Positions 7,982 to 17,438 of a stretch of 36,496 nucleotides of DNA are shown one piece after another. Positions within the stretch are counted from its first letter, which is position 1. Each line of letters starts with the position of its first letter. The DNA comes from a virus. The notes under the pieces were generated by a model. It was not told where the DNA came from, searched no databases, and saw only the letters and a list, made by a program, of their open reading frames with translations. The stretch is taken from the IMG/VR virus record IMGVR_UViG_3300010399_000028, positions 1 to 36,496 of that record; one strand, 5' to 3'. The position numbers and the translations under genes are program-made.

Positions 7982-8248
7982 ATGGCTGTAGATTTTGATA
8001 ATTTTCCGACCTACGACCCTCTTATCAAGGTAGGATCAGTTTATATGTCTAATGTTTGGGCTGATTTTTTAGCGACGTTTATGCAGACTTTACAAGGATA
8101 TTTATCTCAAAATGGAATATTTGTTCCTCGTGTCACTACAGTTCAGCGTGATGCTTTGATAAATGTAATGAATGGACAATTAATTTATAATACTACTTTA
8201 GATAAGTTTCAGGGAAGAGAAGCTGGAGCTTGGGTGAATTTAGTATAA
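7982..8248 (+). CDS. Small tail protein in the tail-needle position
   Basis: 88 residues starting MAVDFDNFPTYDPLIKVGSV. The C-terminal VQRDALINVMNGQLIYNTT ... GAWVNLV segment resembles short beta motifs found at the ends of phage fibre proteins. In P22 this locus encodes the trimeric needle gp26 (233 residues), which plugs the portal channel. The protein here is far shorter and lacks a long coiled coil, so it could be a reduced plug or a different tail component. The plug role is inferred only from position. Confidence 0.6.
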   Translation: MAVDFDNFPTYDPLIKVGSVYMSNVWADFLATFMQTLQGYLSQNGIFVPRVTTVQRDALINVMNGQLIYNTTLDKFQGREAGAWVNLV

Positions 8249-8265
8249 TCAAAAGGATTTTGATT

Positions 8266-8925
8266 ATGAGTATGCCAAGATACGCGCAAGACGCAATAAT
8301 GAACCAAGGGCAAGGATTTTCTGGAAATATGGCTGGGTTAGGAAGCGGACTTGGTACCTTTTTAGGCGGTCTTTTTGGTAATTCTGGCGCTCCCTATGAT
8401 GAGGCCATGAAGCAATATCAGAGATATGGTCAAATGGGTGCTGATGCTCAAAATCCATTTCTTCAAGCTGGTCAAGGAGCTATTGGTGACTATCAGAACT
8501 GGTTGAAGAAACAGCAAGATCCTTCTGGTTTTATCAATAACTTAATGGGTGGTTATCAAGAATCACCTTATGCTAAATTTTTACAACAGCAATCCATTCG
8601 CGGTGGTCAAAATGCTGCAAGTGCAAGCGGTCTCATGGGTTCAACTCCTTTTGCTCAACAACTCCAACAAAATGCTGGAAATATCGCTTCTGGTGACATG
8701 AATCAATGGTTACAGAATGTTTTGGGAGTTAATACTCAATATGGGCAAGGTCAACAAAACTTGATAAGAGGCGGTCAAGAAGCTGCCAATGCTTTGACAG
8801 GTCTATATAGCAATATGGGTAATCAGATGGGTCAAGCAGCTTATGGTAGGCAAGCAGGTAGAGATCAAGATTTTTGGAATATGATTGGTGGTGGAGCTCA
8901 AATGGGCTTATCGTTTTTATTATAA
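8266..8925 (+). CDS. Ejection (internal virion) protein, gp7-like
   Basis: 219 residues from the ATG at 8266, chosen because AAAAGGATTTTGATT precedes it; the longer frame from 8230 has no binding site and overlaps the previous gene. The protein is rich in Gly, Gln, Ala and Asn, with a glycine-rich N-terminus and the segment ASGLMGSTPFAQQLQQNAG. This composition and place are typical of the first of three P22-type ejection proteins (gp7, gp20, gp16), which leave the head with the DNA and form a channel through the cell envelope. Confidence 0.7.
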   Translation: MSMPRYAQDAIMNQGQGFSGNMAGLGSGLGTFLGGLFGNSGAPYDEAMKQYQRYGQMGADAQNPFLQAGQGAIGDYQNWLKKQQDPSGFINNLMGGYQESPYAKFLQQQSIRGGQNAASASGLMGSTPFAQQLQQNAGNIASGDMNQWLQNVLGVNTQYGQGQQNLIRGGQEAANALTGLYSNMGNQMGQAAYGRQAGRDQDFWNMIGGGAQMGLSFLL

Positions 8926-8935
8926 GGATTGAATC

Positions 8936-10219
8936 ATGGGATTACCATTACCAAGAGTTGTTGCAGATGTTGGCCCTGGGGGTCCGTTAGTTACCTCTAT
9001 GCGTGGAATGAATGCATTAGCTAGCGATATGCTTTCAAACAAAATAAAAGGTGTTCAGGCTGATTATGCGCCTTTAACTACTCAAGCTAATGCCTATTCT
9101 AAACTTGCTTATGCGCAACTTATGGGCCCACAATTTTTGGCAAAATTAATGGGACATGACCCTATTCTTGCAAATATGACTGAAGACCAAAAGAGAGCAG
9201 CTTTAGATAAACTTTACGGAGCAGGATCAGGACAAGGCACAGGGAATGCTTTGATGAATATGCCAAGTCCTCCAGCTCAAAATCAAGGCTCTTTTGGTAA
9301 CTTTTTAGTTAATAAGGTACGTGGATTATTGGGTGGTCAGCAAGCACAACCTCAAGCTGATAATGCTTTAGGTTATCCTTATAGTGCATCTATCGATCAA
9401 TCCAAACAACCTAATCAAAATAATGTTGCCCAAGGAAATGCGCCACAAATACAAAATCCTAACAGCGGTTATGCTTATGATGCACAAGGAAATAATGTTA
9501 TTGCCTCTCCACAGGAAGTGGCTTCAATCGCTAATAGTAATAACCAAAATGCACAGGCTCAACCTTATCGTACTTTCTCTGAAAATACGGCTAATCAAGC
9601 GAGTATTGTAGCGCAAGGAAAAGAACAAGGAAAAATTAGAGCGAAAGCTATTGATGAGATGGATCAGCAATATCAACAAGCTATTCAAGCTGAAGTTCCC
9701 TTACAGCATATGAATGAAATTGTGACCAATCCAATATTCAGTAATATGCGAAATTATCCTTGGTTCCAAGGTGCGCAACTTAATATGAAGTCCAAAGTTG
9801 GGACGCCTGAAGAGCAAAGGTTAATTGGTGATTTCCAAACAACAGCACAAAATGCCGTGGCTCAAACGGTTATGGGATTTAGAGGCCGAATTTTAGATAA
9901 AGAAGTTGATATGGCAAATAAAATGAAAATTAATCCTGAAGATACTTTTCAAGTTATTTTGGGCAAATTGCCTTCTATTGAAGCATTTAATGAATTTACA
10001 AAACAGCGTTCTCGTATGGCGTCTCAATTAATGGATAAGCAACACATTAGTCGTGGGGATGCCTTGGAAATTGCGGATAAACAGCTTGATAGCAAAGCTA
10101 TTCGAGAAAAAATAGAAAAGATGCTTGATTATCCTGTGACGATAAGAAGCAAGAAGACTGGTCAATCAAGAACAATTCCAGTTTCAGAAGCAAGAAAATT
10201 AGGAGTTCCTAATGTCTGA
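8936..10219 (+). CDS. Ejection (internal virion) protein, gp20-like position
   Basis: 427 residues, close to the 471 of P22 gp20. It is Gln/Asn/Ala-rich with a low-complexity middle (about 110-210), followed by a helical C-terminal half. There is no signal peptide. The ATG at 8936 has AAGGATTGAATC upstream. The end overlaps the next gene by 8 bases. Sequence alone supports an internal virion protein; equivalence to gp20 is by order and composition. Confidence 0.65.
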   Translation: MGLPLPRVVADVGPGGPLVTSMRGMNALASDMLSNKIKGVQADYAPLTTQANAYSKLAYAQLMGPQFLAKLMGHDPILANMTEDQKRAALDKLYGAGSGQGTGNALMNMPSPPAQNQGSFGNFLVNKVRGLLGGQQAQPQADNALGYPYSASIDQSKQPNQNNVAQGNAPQIQNPNSGYAYDAQGNNVIASPQEVASIANSNNQNAQAQPYRTFSENTANQASIVAQGKEQGKIRAKAIDEMDQQYQQAIQAEVPLQHMNEIVTNPIFSNMRNYPWFQGAQLNMKSKVGTPEEQRLIGDFQTTAQNAVAQTVMGFRGRILDKEVDMANKMKINPEDTFQVILGKLPSIEAFNEFTKQRSRMASQLMDKQHISRGDALEIADKQLDSKAIREKIEKMLDYPVTIRSKKTGQSRTIPVSEARKLGVPNV

Positions 10220-11477
10220 TTCCGAATGGGAACTATCAACCAATAATTCTCAACAACAAGCTCAGGCTCAACCTGAATCGGAATGGGAATTAAATACTAA
10301 TACGCCCTCAGGTGGCGAAAGCTATTGGGACTCTTTAAAAGCTGCCCCTGGACGCATCGGCTCTGATATTGGGAGTGCTATTTCTAGAGGAATAAATGCT
10401 ATTCCTGAATATTGGGAAAAAGCGAAAACTGAAGTGCCGGGTCTTTTAAATCCATTTAGTCAAATGAACCTACATAGATATCATGCAGATGCACAAGCAT
10501 TAGCTGGCGGTAATGAGTTGATTAATTGGATTGCTCAAAGCCCACTGAATCTATCAAAGTATGGATCAGAAAAGCTTCATCTCACCCCTCAAGGGTTGAC
10601 TAACTTTTTGCAGAAAATTACTCCTGAAGATACAACGCAAGCAATTAATCAATTATTTGGTGAACCTAAATATGAAGGTGAAGCTGCTCTTCGTGGTGGT
10701 GTAAGGAATTCATTACCTATTGCTGGTGCTGTAAAACTTGCAACAGCTATTAAACCATCAGCATTGTTTACTACTAAGAAAGAAATAAAAAATAATATAT
10801 TAAAAACGCATGACGCATTAGAGAATCGTGCTTCTTCCGCATTTAAAAAGGTTTCAGATGAAGTTAATAATCGTGGTGCTATACAGGTTCCTTTAGTTAA
10901 CCCGCAAGGTGCTCCAATCGTTGATTTTAATAATCTGAAATCTTATTTTCCGAGCACTAAACAATATAATGCTTTACTTACCAAAGCTCAGACAGGCGAT
11001 TATAACGCGCTTAGAAAATTACAAACAAATCTATACGAACAAGGGAAGAAAAATTTAGGTTCTGGTTTTGAAGCCGATCGTATGAAAGGTGCTGAAATGT
11101 TAGAAAGTAGAAATGACATTAATCAGGCTATTTCAGATCATTTGGTGAATAGTGGAAATACTGATTTGGCAGATATATTACAAGGAGCTCGTAATGATTG
11201 GAGCACCTTACAAAAAACTTATTACAACGAAAATATGAATAATGCTCTTGTTAATATGGTTAATAAACAATTTAGAAAAGTTCCTAATAACTTGGTTGAT
11301 ATTCTTGGGGAAGAGTCTATACCTATGAAAAATCTACTCGATTTTCATCCTGGGCTTGAATCAAAAGTTCAGGGATATAAAAGAGGGCAGAATATTTTAG
11401 GTAAAGGTTTAAAATATGGGCTTCCTCTTGGAGCGGCTTATTTGGGGTATGAATATGGCAAACCCAGAGGCAAGTAA
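10212..11477 (+). CDS. Ejection (internal virion) protein, gp16-like position
   Basis: 421 residues. The N-terminus holds two copies of an SEWEL(S/N)TN motif (about 4-11 and 23-30). A helical middle follows, and a C-terminal hydrophobic segment (GLPLGAAYLGYEYG, about 403-416) could insert in a membrane. P22 gp16 is 609 residues, so this one is shorter. It is the last of the three ejection genes and translation is coupled to the one before. Assignment is from order and physical character. Confidence 0.62.
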   Translation: MSDSEWELSTNNSQQQAQAQPESEWELNTNTPSGGESYWDSLKAAPGRIGSDIGSAISRGINAIPEYWEKAKTEVPGLLNPFSQMNLHRYHADAQALAGGNELINWIAQSPLNLSKYGSEKLHLTPQGLTNFLQKITPEDTTQAINQLFGEPKYEGEAALRGGVRNSLPIAGAVKLATAIKPSALFTTKKEIKNNILKTHDALENRASSAFKKVSDEVNNRGAIQVPLVNPQGAPIVDFNNLKSYFPSTKQYNALLTKAQTGDYNALRKLQTNLYEQGKKNLGSGFEADRMKGAEMLESRNDINQAISDHLVNSGNTDLADILQGARNDWSTLQKTYYNENMNNALVNMVNKQFRKVPNNLVDILGEESIPMKNLLDFHPGLESKVQGYKRGQNILGKGLKYGLPLGAAYLGYEYGKPRGK

Positions 11478-11524
11478 AGACTGTATTTAAACGGATAAGA
11501 TTTATGTAAAATAACCGTATTTAT

Positions 11525-11541
11525 ATCACAAGGAATGTGAT
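11525..11541 (+). promoter_or_regulatory. Hairpin holding the ribosome binding site of the tail-fibre gene
   Basis: ATCACA and TGTGAT flank AGGAA, so the ribosome binding site of the gene at 11545 lies in the loop of a 6-bp stem. Such a loop can either display or limit the site. Confidence 0.4.
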
Positions 11542-11544
11542 GAG

Positions 11545-13131
11545 ATGGCGATAACTTATAGCTTAGGTGTAATGCCTAAATGGATTTTGATAAATAACGA
11601 GGGCACTGTTGCGGGCGGTGGCTCGCTTGAAACCTTCAGTTCGCTTAATCATACACAGCACAAACCCGTCTATATGGACGCCGGTGGCACCATTCCTTAT
11701 ACCAATCCTATTTTATTCGATCTTAATGGCGTTCAAGGGCCATTTTACTTTAAATTTGATAGCGCAGCTCCTGATGACCTTTATTTTCTAGTCGCTAGAG
11801 ATAGTGATGGCAATGAATTGTGGACAATGGATGACTACCAGCCAGGAGGAGGCGGTGGGGGAAATGTTACAATATACCAATCATTGACCAATTATATTGG
11901 AAATAGCGTATTTATTGATAATATTGGTAATACTGTCAGTCCCATAAATAGTACGAATCTTGTTTTAGCACCTAGCAATCATCATGGATTCACTCCTGAT
12001 TTTACCCCGACTATAGGGCTTTTCGGCGCTTTAGGGCCAGATATTCGCTTTGTTAAGTCTAATACTACGGCAACCGATCAAATCACTTTTGAGACGTTCC
12101 CAATGGCCACAGCGCCCATGACAGGCGATGTGACGCCAATTCAATTTTTGAGATACCAATGTACGGTAAGTCCTGCGGGTGAAACCTTTAAATCTTTCCA
12201 GTTTCCTATCTGTCAGAAAGTCAAAAATCTATCCAATCAGGTTATGACCTTTCAATGTTGGGCGAAGACGGCTGTCAATCCTGCAACATTAACTGTCTAT
12301 ACACGCCAATATTTCGGTTCAGGAACAGCAGCTAGCACTGAAGTGCGAACAGCGGCCGGAACGATGGCTCTCACGACTGCCTGGCAAGAATTTAATATCG
12401 TATTCACGGTACCTTCTGTTGCCGCTAAATCTCTAGGAACGCCCGGTCTTCAAACTGGCGATGATGCCATGTATATGCAAATTGAGATGCCGCTTGGATC
12501 GGGAGCATTGTGTGATATTAGTTTGACTAAAGTTACTCTGCATCTTGGCGAAATTCAGCCTGATAAGGATTTTGATAACTATGATCAGATTGATTCAATA
12601 ACACAGACGCCTAGAACCGGCGATGTGATAACAAGTTTACGTTCTACGCCACCCAAAGGATGGTTGGCAATGAATGATACTTCAATTGGTAATACAGGTT
12701 CAGGTGCGATAACTGCCAAAGAAGAGACATTCCAGCTCTATAAAACATTATGGGATTGTGTGCTCGATGCTTGGGCACCTGTTTCTACAGGACGTGGCGC
12801 TACCGCTACGGCTGACTTTTTAGCTGGAAAGACTTTAACAATGCCACGTGCTCTAGGACGGGCTCTCGCAGGAGCGGGGACTGGTGCCGGATTAACAGCA
12901 CGAGCTATTGGTGAATATCTTGGAGCTGAAACCCATACATTGACTAAGGCTGAGTTGCCAGAACCAGTTGTAACTAATGCGGCAAATTTCAGTGCGGCAG
13001 CGGGCGGGGGCGCGGCTGTTATAGAGTCTTCTGGTGGGCCTGGAACAGGCGTTATAAGTAACCCAGGTGGAAATCAGCCGCACACCATTATGCAGCCCAC
13101 TTCATTTATGAATATATTTATCAAGTTGTAA
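11545..13131 (+). CDS. Tail fibre/receptor-binding protein with tail-collar domain
   Basis: 528 residues. The N-terminal ~90 residues (PKWILINNEGTVAGGG and HKPVYMDAGGTIPYTNP motifs) resemble the virion-attachment module found at the start of many tail fibres. A Gly-rich linker (GGGGGG, about 107-112) leads to a central beta domain of carbohydrate-binding type. The C-terminal part from about 359 (GDVITSLRSTPPKGWL ... ALGRALAGAGTGAG) matches the phage tail-collar family. This is the best candidate for the main host-binding fibre. It is the first gene after the ejection proteins. Confidence 0.75.
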   Translation: MAITYSLGVMPKWILINNEGTVAGGGSLETFSSLNHTQHKPVYMDAGGTIPYTNPILFDLNGVQGPFYFKFDSAAPDDLYFLVARDSDGNELWTMDDYQPGGGGGGNVTIYQSLTNYIGNSVFIDNIGNTVSPINSTNLVLAPSNHHGFTPDFTPTIGLFGALGPDIRFVKSNTTATDQITFETFPMATAPMTGDVTPIQFLRYQCTVSPAGETFKSFQFPICQKVKNLSNQVMTFQCWAKTAVNPATLTVYTRQYFGSGTAASTEVRTAAGTMALTTAWQEFNIVFTVPSVAAKSLGTPGLQTGDDAMYMQIEMPLGSGALCDISLTKVTLHLGEIQPDKDFDNYDQIDSITQTPRTGDVITSLRSTPPKGWLAMNDTSIGNTGSGAITAKEETFQLYKTLWDCVLDAWAPVSTGRGATATADFLAGKTLTMPRALGRALAGAGTGAGLTARAIGEYLGAETHTLTKAELPEPVVTNAANFSAAAGGGAAVIESSGGPGTGVISNPGGNQPHTIMQPTSFMNIFIKL

Positions 13132-13139
13132 AAATGGAC

Positions 13140-13160
13140 ACATTGGCATGATGCCGATGT
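13140..13160 (+). terminator. Hairpin after first fibre gene
   Basis: ACATTGGC pairs with GCCGATGT around ATGAT (8 pairs, one G-T). TTATTTAC follows, so the T run is poor. It may be a weak terminator or mRNA-stabilising hairpin between fibre genes. Confidence 0.35.
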
Positions 13161-13181
13161 TTATTTACAAGGAGCGTAAAA

Positions 13182-13484
13182 ATGGCAGTTCAATTGGTTA
13201 CAGTTCCACCTTTAGATCCTAATGCCTACACGGGCCCGACTCGTGTGATGTCAGGTGTGGCACGAACAGGAGATGTTACTCTTGATACTATGTACGGCGC
13301 AAATGGTTCAGTTGAATTTGCACGCTGGTTGTATGTTGGCGTCACAGGTAACGTCTCTTATCGTAAATGGGATGGGACGGATCAGACTCTACTCGGATTG
13401 GCAGCAGGCGTTTGGCACCCTATTTATTCGATAAGAATAAATACTGCCGCAACAACGGCTACCAGTTTGGTATGGGGAAGTTAG
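13182..13484 (+). CDS. Small virion-type protein, probable spike or decoration component
   Basis: 100 residues starting MAVQLVTVPPLDPNAYTG. The C-terminal half has a GVTGNVSYRKWDGT ... LAAGVWHPIYSIRINTAATT pattern, which belongs to a widespread type of small all-beta phage structural protein. It has a clear ribosome binding site (AAGGAGCG). It lies between two fibre genes, which fits a base-of-fibre or decoration role. The exact role is not known. Confidence 0.65.
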   Translation: MAVQLVTVPPLDPNAYTGPTRVMSGVARTGDVTLDTMYGANGSVEFARWLYVGVTGNVSYRKWDGTDQTLLGLAAGVWHPIYSIRINTAATTATSLVWGS

Positions 13485-13534
13485 CTAACTTCAAAAAAGG
13501 TAATATTACTCATTAATTGAAAAGGAATTTGAAA

Positions 13535-14815
13535 ATGACTACAAGCTTAGGACAAACAGTTTTTTCTCCTTGGTTGACGCCTGTTCGTCTTGTTTCAACC
13601 TCAAACATAGCTGGAACGTACTATAATGGTCCAGATAATAATGGTGTTAAAGCGACATATACAGTTGCTGCATCTTCATTAACGATTGATAGTGTTTTAT
13701 GTGCTGTTGGTGATCGTGTATTGCTTCACACGCAAACTAATACTTATGAACAAGGTATTTATATTGTTAAGAGTATTGGTTCAACAGTCGTATTACAACG
13801 TGCTGATGATCAACAAAGTTTAGAACAATTAAAAGCGGGTGAATATGTTGCAGTTGGTGCTGGTTCAGTTAATGCTGGTAACTTTTACACCTTAGTTGAG
13901 CCATTACCTCAACAAATCGGTGTTGATGCAATTGTCTTCAATGCTGATCCTTCTGCTGGTGGTGTAAGTTTCTCCGGTGGCGCATCTACTGCTAATGCGT
14001 TACCTGTGTTTTCTGATACTGCTGGTAATATCAAAGCTGCAACTACGACTGTTACGTTGGGTCAGGCATTGTCAGTTACTGGAGCAGGTACATTCTCTGG
14101 CGCGATCGCTTCTACGGCAGGTAATATCACTTCCGGTTCATCTGGTGATGCTGGTAATTTCATTTCTTTTCCTGCAACGGCTGCGAACGGCACATTTATA
14201 TTTGAAGCATTAAATGCTGGTGGTGCTTTTAATACCACATTAAGAAATGGCGTGATGGGTCAAACAACGGTTATTACTCTTCCCGATCCAGGAGCTGCTA
14301 CCGGTAACATTCTTCTTGCTGGTGCGGCCTTAACATCCGGTAATATCCCACAATTTAGCGGAACGGCTGGTCGTGTGGTTGATTCTGGTTTAATTGTCGC
14401 TAACCAAACATCATTCGCTCAAGTGTCTCTGACAGCAGCACAATTTAATGGTATGTACGCAGCTCCCGTACTATTGGTAGCAGCACAGGGTGCAAATACC
14501 ATGATTATAGTAGAAAGCATCCAATTGCAAATGACATTTGTCTCGGCTGCTTATGCTGCGGGTGGTGTGGTGGCAGCACAATATGATTCAACTGCAAATG
14601 GTGCTGGTGTCCATGCCTCTAGTGATGAAGCTGCTGCTGATTTCTTTGCTGCTGCAAGTACAGTATTTAAATTGAATGGTGGTTTAGTGTTAGCTCCATT
14701 CACAACTTGTGCAAACAAAGGATTATATCTTTCTAACTTGACTCAAGCATTCACCACTGGTGATAGCACATGGCGAGTGAAAGTTTATTACCATGTAATT
14801 AGCACAACTGCGTAA
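13535..14815 (+). CDS. Tail fibre-like protein
   Basis: 426 residues from the ATG at 13535, chosen over a TTG at 13517 because AAAAGGA precedes it. The N-terminal ~130 residues contain TPVRLVSTSNIAGTYYNG and VGDRVLLHTQTNTYEQGIY, a module common at the start of phage fibre genes. A repetitive Gly/Ala/Thr/Ser-rich shaft follows, and then a compact C-terminal domain ending in WRVKVYYHVISTTA. It is likely a trimeric fibre. A strong terminator follows at 14822. Confidence 0.68.
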   Translation: MTTSLGQTVFSPWLTPVRLVSTSNIAGTYYNGPDNNGVKATYTVAASSLTIDSVLCAVGDRVLLHTQTNTYEQGIYIVKSIGSTVVLQRADDQQSLEQLKAGEYVAVGAGSVNAGNFYTLVEPLPQQIGVDAIVFNADPSAGGVSFSGGASTANALPVFSDTAGNIKAATTTVTLGQALSVTGAGTFSGAIASTAGNITSGSSGDAGNFISFPATAANGTFIFEALNAGGAFNTTLRNGVMGQTTVITLPDPGAATGNILLAGAALTSGNIPQFSGTAGRVVDSGLIVANQTSFAQVSLTAAQFNGMYAAPVLLVAAQGANTMIIVESIQLQMTFVSAAYAAGGVVAAQYDSTANGAGVHASSDEAAADFFAAASTVFKLNGGLVLAPFTTCANKGLYLSNLTQAFTTGDSTWRVKVYYHVISTTA

Positions 14816-14821
14816 TGAATC

Positions 14822-14849
14822 TGGGGGATGTAAAAGTCCCCCATTTTTT
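14822..14849 (+). terminator. Intrinsic terminator
   Basis: TGGGGGA / TCCCCCA (7 pairs, loop of 8) followed by TTTTTT. It ends 34 bases after the fibre stop and just before the 45-residue gene at 14861. Confidence 0.8.
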
Positions 14850-14860
14850 AAGGAATTAAT

Positions 14861-14998
14861 ATGAGCATATGGGGTGGTGGTTTTATACCAATTGCCAATT
14901 ATTCTTCGAGTGCGGGCATTAATGCAGATCATTTAATTACGCAATCGAATATTGATATTCTTACACAGAATTCATTGAACATCTTGGTTCAAGAATAA
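14861..14998 (+). CDS. 45-residue protein between fibre genes
   Basis: Starts MSIWGGGFIPIANYSSSAG, with AAGGAATTAAT before the ATG. It has no cysteine and no membrane segment. The C-terminal third (QSNIDILTQNSLNILVQE) is likely helical. The gene lies directly after a terminator and 13 bases before the next fibre start. It is likely translated but unrecognised, possibly a small fibre chaperone or adaptor. Confidence 0.5.
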   Translation: MSIWGGGFIPIANYSSSAGINADHLITQSNIDILTQNSLNILVQE

Positions 14999-15011
14999 TA
15001 GGGAGAAATTG

Positions 15012-16580
15012 ATGGCCGGAATAAAAATCACGGATTTACCTCCAGTAGTTACACCTGCTTTGACTGATGTTTTTCCTATTGATCAAGGTGCAGTAACTTA
15101 CAAAGAATCTGTTTCTGATGTTCTTTCTTTATTTCAAGCGAATGGTCAGGCTTTAACAAGAACAAATGATACAAACGTTACAATGATATTAGGTGGCTCT
15201 CCTAATACAGCATTGCTTAATGCGACATCCATGACACTAGGATGGACAGGTCAACTCTCAGTTCCTCGAGGTGGTACAGGTAATTCAACATTCACGGCTT
15301 ACTCTGTAATATGCGCAGGAACAACCGCAACAGGTGCATTTCAGAATGTGTCAGGAGTCGGTACAGCTAATCAAGTATTAACATCAAATGGTGCAGGTGC
15401 TTTGCCTACATGGCAAGCTGGGGGAACAGTATCACCATTAACTACGAAAGGCGATCTTTATACCTTTACGACAGTTAATGCGCGACTTCCTGTTGGAACG
15501 ATTAATGGTCAGATACTTCAAGTAAATTCAGGATCAGCTACAGGACTTGCTTGGTCTACAGCTACTTATCCAGCAACTGCCAATAATGTGGCGCGTATCT
15601 TGCGATCTGATGGAACTAATTGGGTGCAAACTACAGCAACATTTGCTGACAGTTATGGTGCTAGTGAATTTCTCTATTCTAATGGCGCAAACAACGTTGC
15701 GGGACTCGCAACAGCTAATAACGGATTGCCTGTTACAGGTAATACAGGAATTCCTTCTATTTTGGCAGGCCCAGGCACTACCGGAAACTTTTTACAGTCT
15801 AATGCGGCGGCTGCGCCTTCTTGGTCGACAGCTACGTTTCCATCTGTTGGAGGGGCTGCCGGAAACATATTAATTTCTAACGGTACGAACTATATTGCTT
15901 CAACATCGTTGTGGCCCAATACAGTTGGGACGGCTGGAAAGATATTACGATCTGATGGAACAGTAAACGCTTACACGACCTCTACTTATCCTGATACTAA
16001 CGCTGTTAGCACATTGCTTTATGCTTCTAGTGCGAATGTCATGGCAGCATTAGCTACAGCTAATAGTTCAATACTTGTTACTAATTCCGGTGGTGTTCCT
16101 TCATGGAGCACGACACTTCCTGCGTTCACAACTTCAAGTATTACTTTCAGTCCAACTACTGGCGGCATTGTTGGTACAACTACTAACGACAATGTGGCGG
16201 CTGGTAAAGTTGGAGAATTTGTTTCAAGCGTTATTGCGTCTGCTTCGGCAGTAAGTTTAGCTGATGCGACCGCAACCAACGTTACAAGTATTTCGCTTAC
16301 AGCGGGTGATTGGGATGTTTGGGGTAATACTACCATTAACTGTCCTACCAATGATGGTGTAACAATGTATGGATGGGTTAGCTCAACTTCTGCAACACTA
16401 CCAGATATTTCTTTAGTAAGTGGAAGTGTTAAGGCGGCTCAAACAACTGTTGCAGTAAGTGTTCCTCAATTAAGATTTAGTTTATCAGGAACAACTACTA
16501 TTTATTTATCAGCATATGCAACTACAGCGGCTGGAACGCGAAATGCGTGCGGCGGAATTTACGCTAGAAGAGTAAGATAA
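15012..16580 (+). CDS. Long tail fibre-like protein with internal repeats
   Basis: 522 residues from the ATG at 15012 (AGGGAGAAATTG upstream). The N-terminus GIKITDLPPVVTPALTDVFP is an attachment-type module. Residues ~100-380 are tandem degenerate repeats of about 35-45 residues built on GxILxSNGTxxxxxST and ATANNGLPVT themes, typical of beta-structured fibre shafts. The C-terminal ~110 residues (SLTAGDWDVWGNTTIN to CGGIYARRVR) form a domain shared with the next gene. It is probably a trimeric host-range fibre. Confidence 0.7.
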   Translation: MAGIKITDLPPVVTPALTDVFPIDQGAVTYKESVSDVLSLFQANGQALTRTNDTNVTMILGGSPNTALLNATSMTLGWTGQLSVPRGGTGNSTFTAYSVICAGTTATGAFQNVSGVGTANQVLTSNGAGALPTWQAGGTVSPLTTKGDLYTFTTVNARLPVGTINGQILQVNSGSATGLAWSTATYPATANNVARILRSDGTNWVQTTATFADSYGASEFLYSNGANNVAGLATANNGLPVTGNTGIPSILAGPGTTGNFLQSNAAAAPSWSTATFPSVGGAAGNILISNGTNYIASTSLWPNTVGTAGKILRSDGTVNAYTTSTYPDTNAVSTLLYASSANVMAALATANSSILVTNSGGVPSWSTTLPAFTTSSITFSPTTGGIVGTTTNDNVAAGKVGEFVSSVIASASAVSLADATATNVTSISLTAGDWDVWGNTTINCPTNDGVTMYGWVSSTSATLPDISLVSGSVKAAQTTVAVSVPQLRFSLSGTTTIYLSAYATTAAGTRNACGGIYARRVR

Positions 16581-16597
16581 TTTAAAAGGAATTAATT

Positions 16598-17275
16598 ATG
16601 TCAGGCATAAAGATAAGTCAATTACCTGCTGTCGTTACTCCAGCGTTAACAGATATTTTTCCTATTGTTCAAAGTGGAACAACTTACAAGGAAACCATTA
16701 CTCAATTAGCATCTTTAGTTTCATCTAATATTTCTAATAATTCAGTGACGAATGCCATGCTTTCTCAAATGGGTGCTTATACAATTAAAGGTAATAATAC
16801 TAATGCAACAGCAAATGCTGCTGATATTGCAGCAGGTCAATATCCAGCTACCCATACGAATGACAGTGCATCTGCTGGAAATGTCGGAGAATATTTAAGT
16901 ACAATTGTTTTGTCTGGTGCAGCAGTAGCAATGACAACAACAGTATCAGCAGATGTTGCATCTTTAGCATTAACAGCAGGGGATTGGGACGTTTGGGCAG
17001 AATTGTGGACATCAGCAAATGGCGCAACAACCACTACTCTTATTCAAGCTGCTATAAATACAGTTTCAGCTACATTGCCAACTGTTCCAGCAGATGGGAC
17101 CGCTAATGAAATTCATCATCCAGTTAATTCTGCTGGTGCTATAGAAGTTATTTCCATATCACCATGTAGAGTTTCTTTGGCTGCGCCTGCTACAATTTAT
17201 TTTGTAGCAAACATAACATTTGCAGTTAATACCATGGCAACATATGGAAAAATATGCGCAAGGCGAAGAAGGTAA
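16598..17275 (+). CDS. Short fibre-like paralogue of the preceding protein
   Basis: 225 residues. Both ends match the preceding protein: the N-terminus GIKISQLPAVVTPALTDIFP and the C-terminus ALTAGDWDVWAELWTSANG to YGKICARRRR. The repetitive shaft is almost absent. This looks like a duplicated fibre that lost or never gained its shaft, perhaps a second host-range protein or a tip adaptor. It is the last gene of the + strand virion block and ends 8 bases from a convergent minus-strand gene. Confidence 0.68.
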   Translation: MSGIKISQLPAVVTPALTDIFPIVQSGTTYKETITQLASLVSSNISNNSVTNAMLSQMGAYTIKGNNTNATANAADIAAGQYPATHTNDSASAGNVGEYLSTIVLSGAAVAMTTTVSADVASLALTAGDWDVWAELWTSANGATTTTLIQAAINTVSATLPTVPADGTANEIHHPVNSAGAIEVISISPCRVSLAAPATIYFVANITFAVNTMATYGKICARRRR

Positions 17276-17282
17276 TAAAATT

Positions 17283-17438
17283 TCATTCATTAAGAACAGA
17301 ATCATATTCAACTCTTTTAAATCGCGCAGCTTTTAAAATAGCTTCAATATGCTCACGAAGATAAGATGAGCTTTCATCTTTTAATAAGTTATCCAGTATT
17401 TCTATAAATTTATCTATGTCATTAAGACTTATTAACAT
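17283..17438 (-). CDS. 51-residue helical protein
   Basis: Encodes a small acidic-basic helical protein starting MLISLNDIDKFIEILDNLLK. It is the last minus-strand gene before the fibre genes. The binding site is weak (AAGGATTTAAAAAAGAA before ATG). It is not recognised and could be a small regulator. The surrounding 17439-17676 stretch is very AT-rich. Confidence 0.45.
   Translation of the reverse strand: MLISLNDIDKFIEILDNLLKDESSSYLREHIEAILKAARFKRVEYDSVLNE

Noticed and set aside
12892-13083. Minus-strand frame inside the tail-collar gene
   Set aside because: Shadow of the fibre gene with no start signal.
16019-16351. 110-residue minus-strand Ala/Val-rich frame
   Set aside because: It lies wholly inside the long fibre gene. 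Repetitive Gly/Ala/Thr codons keep the antisense strand open.
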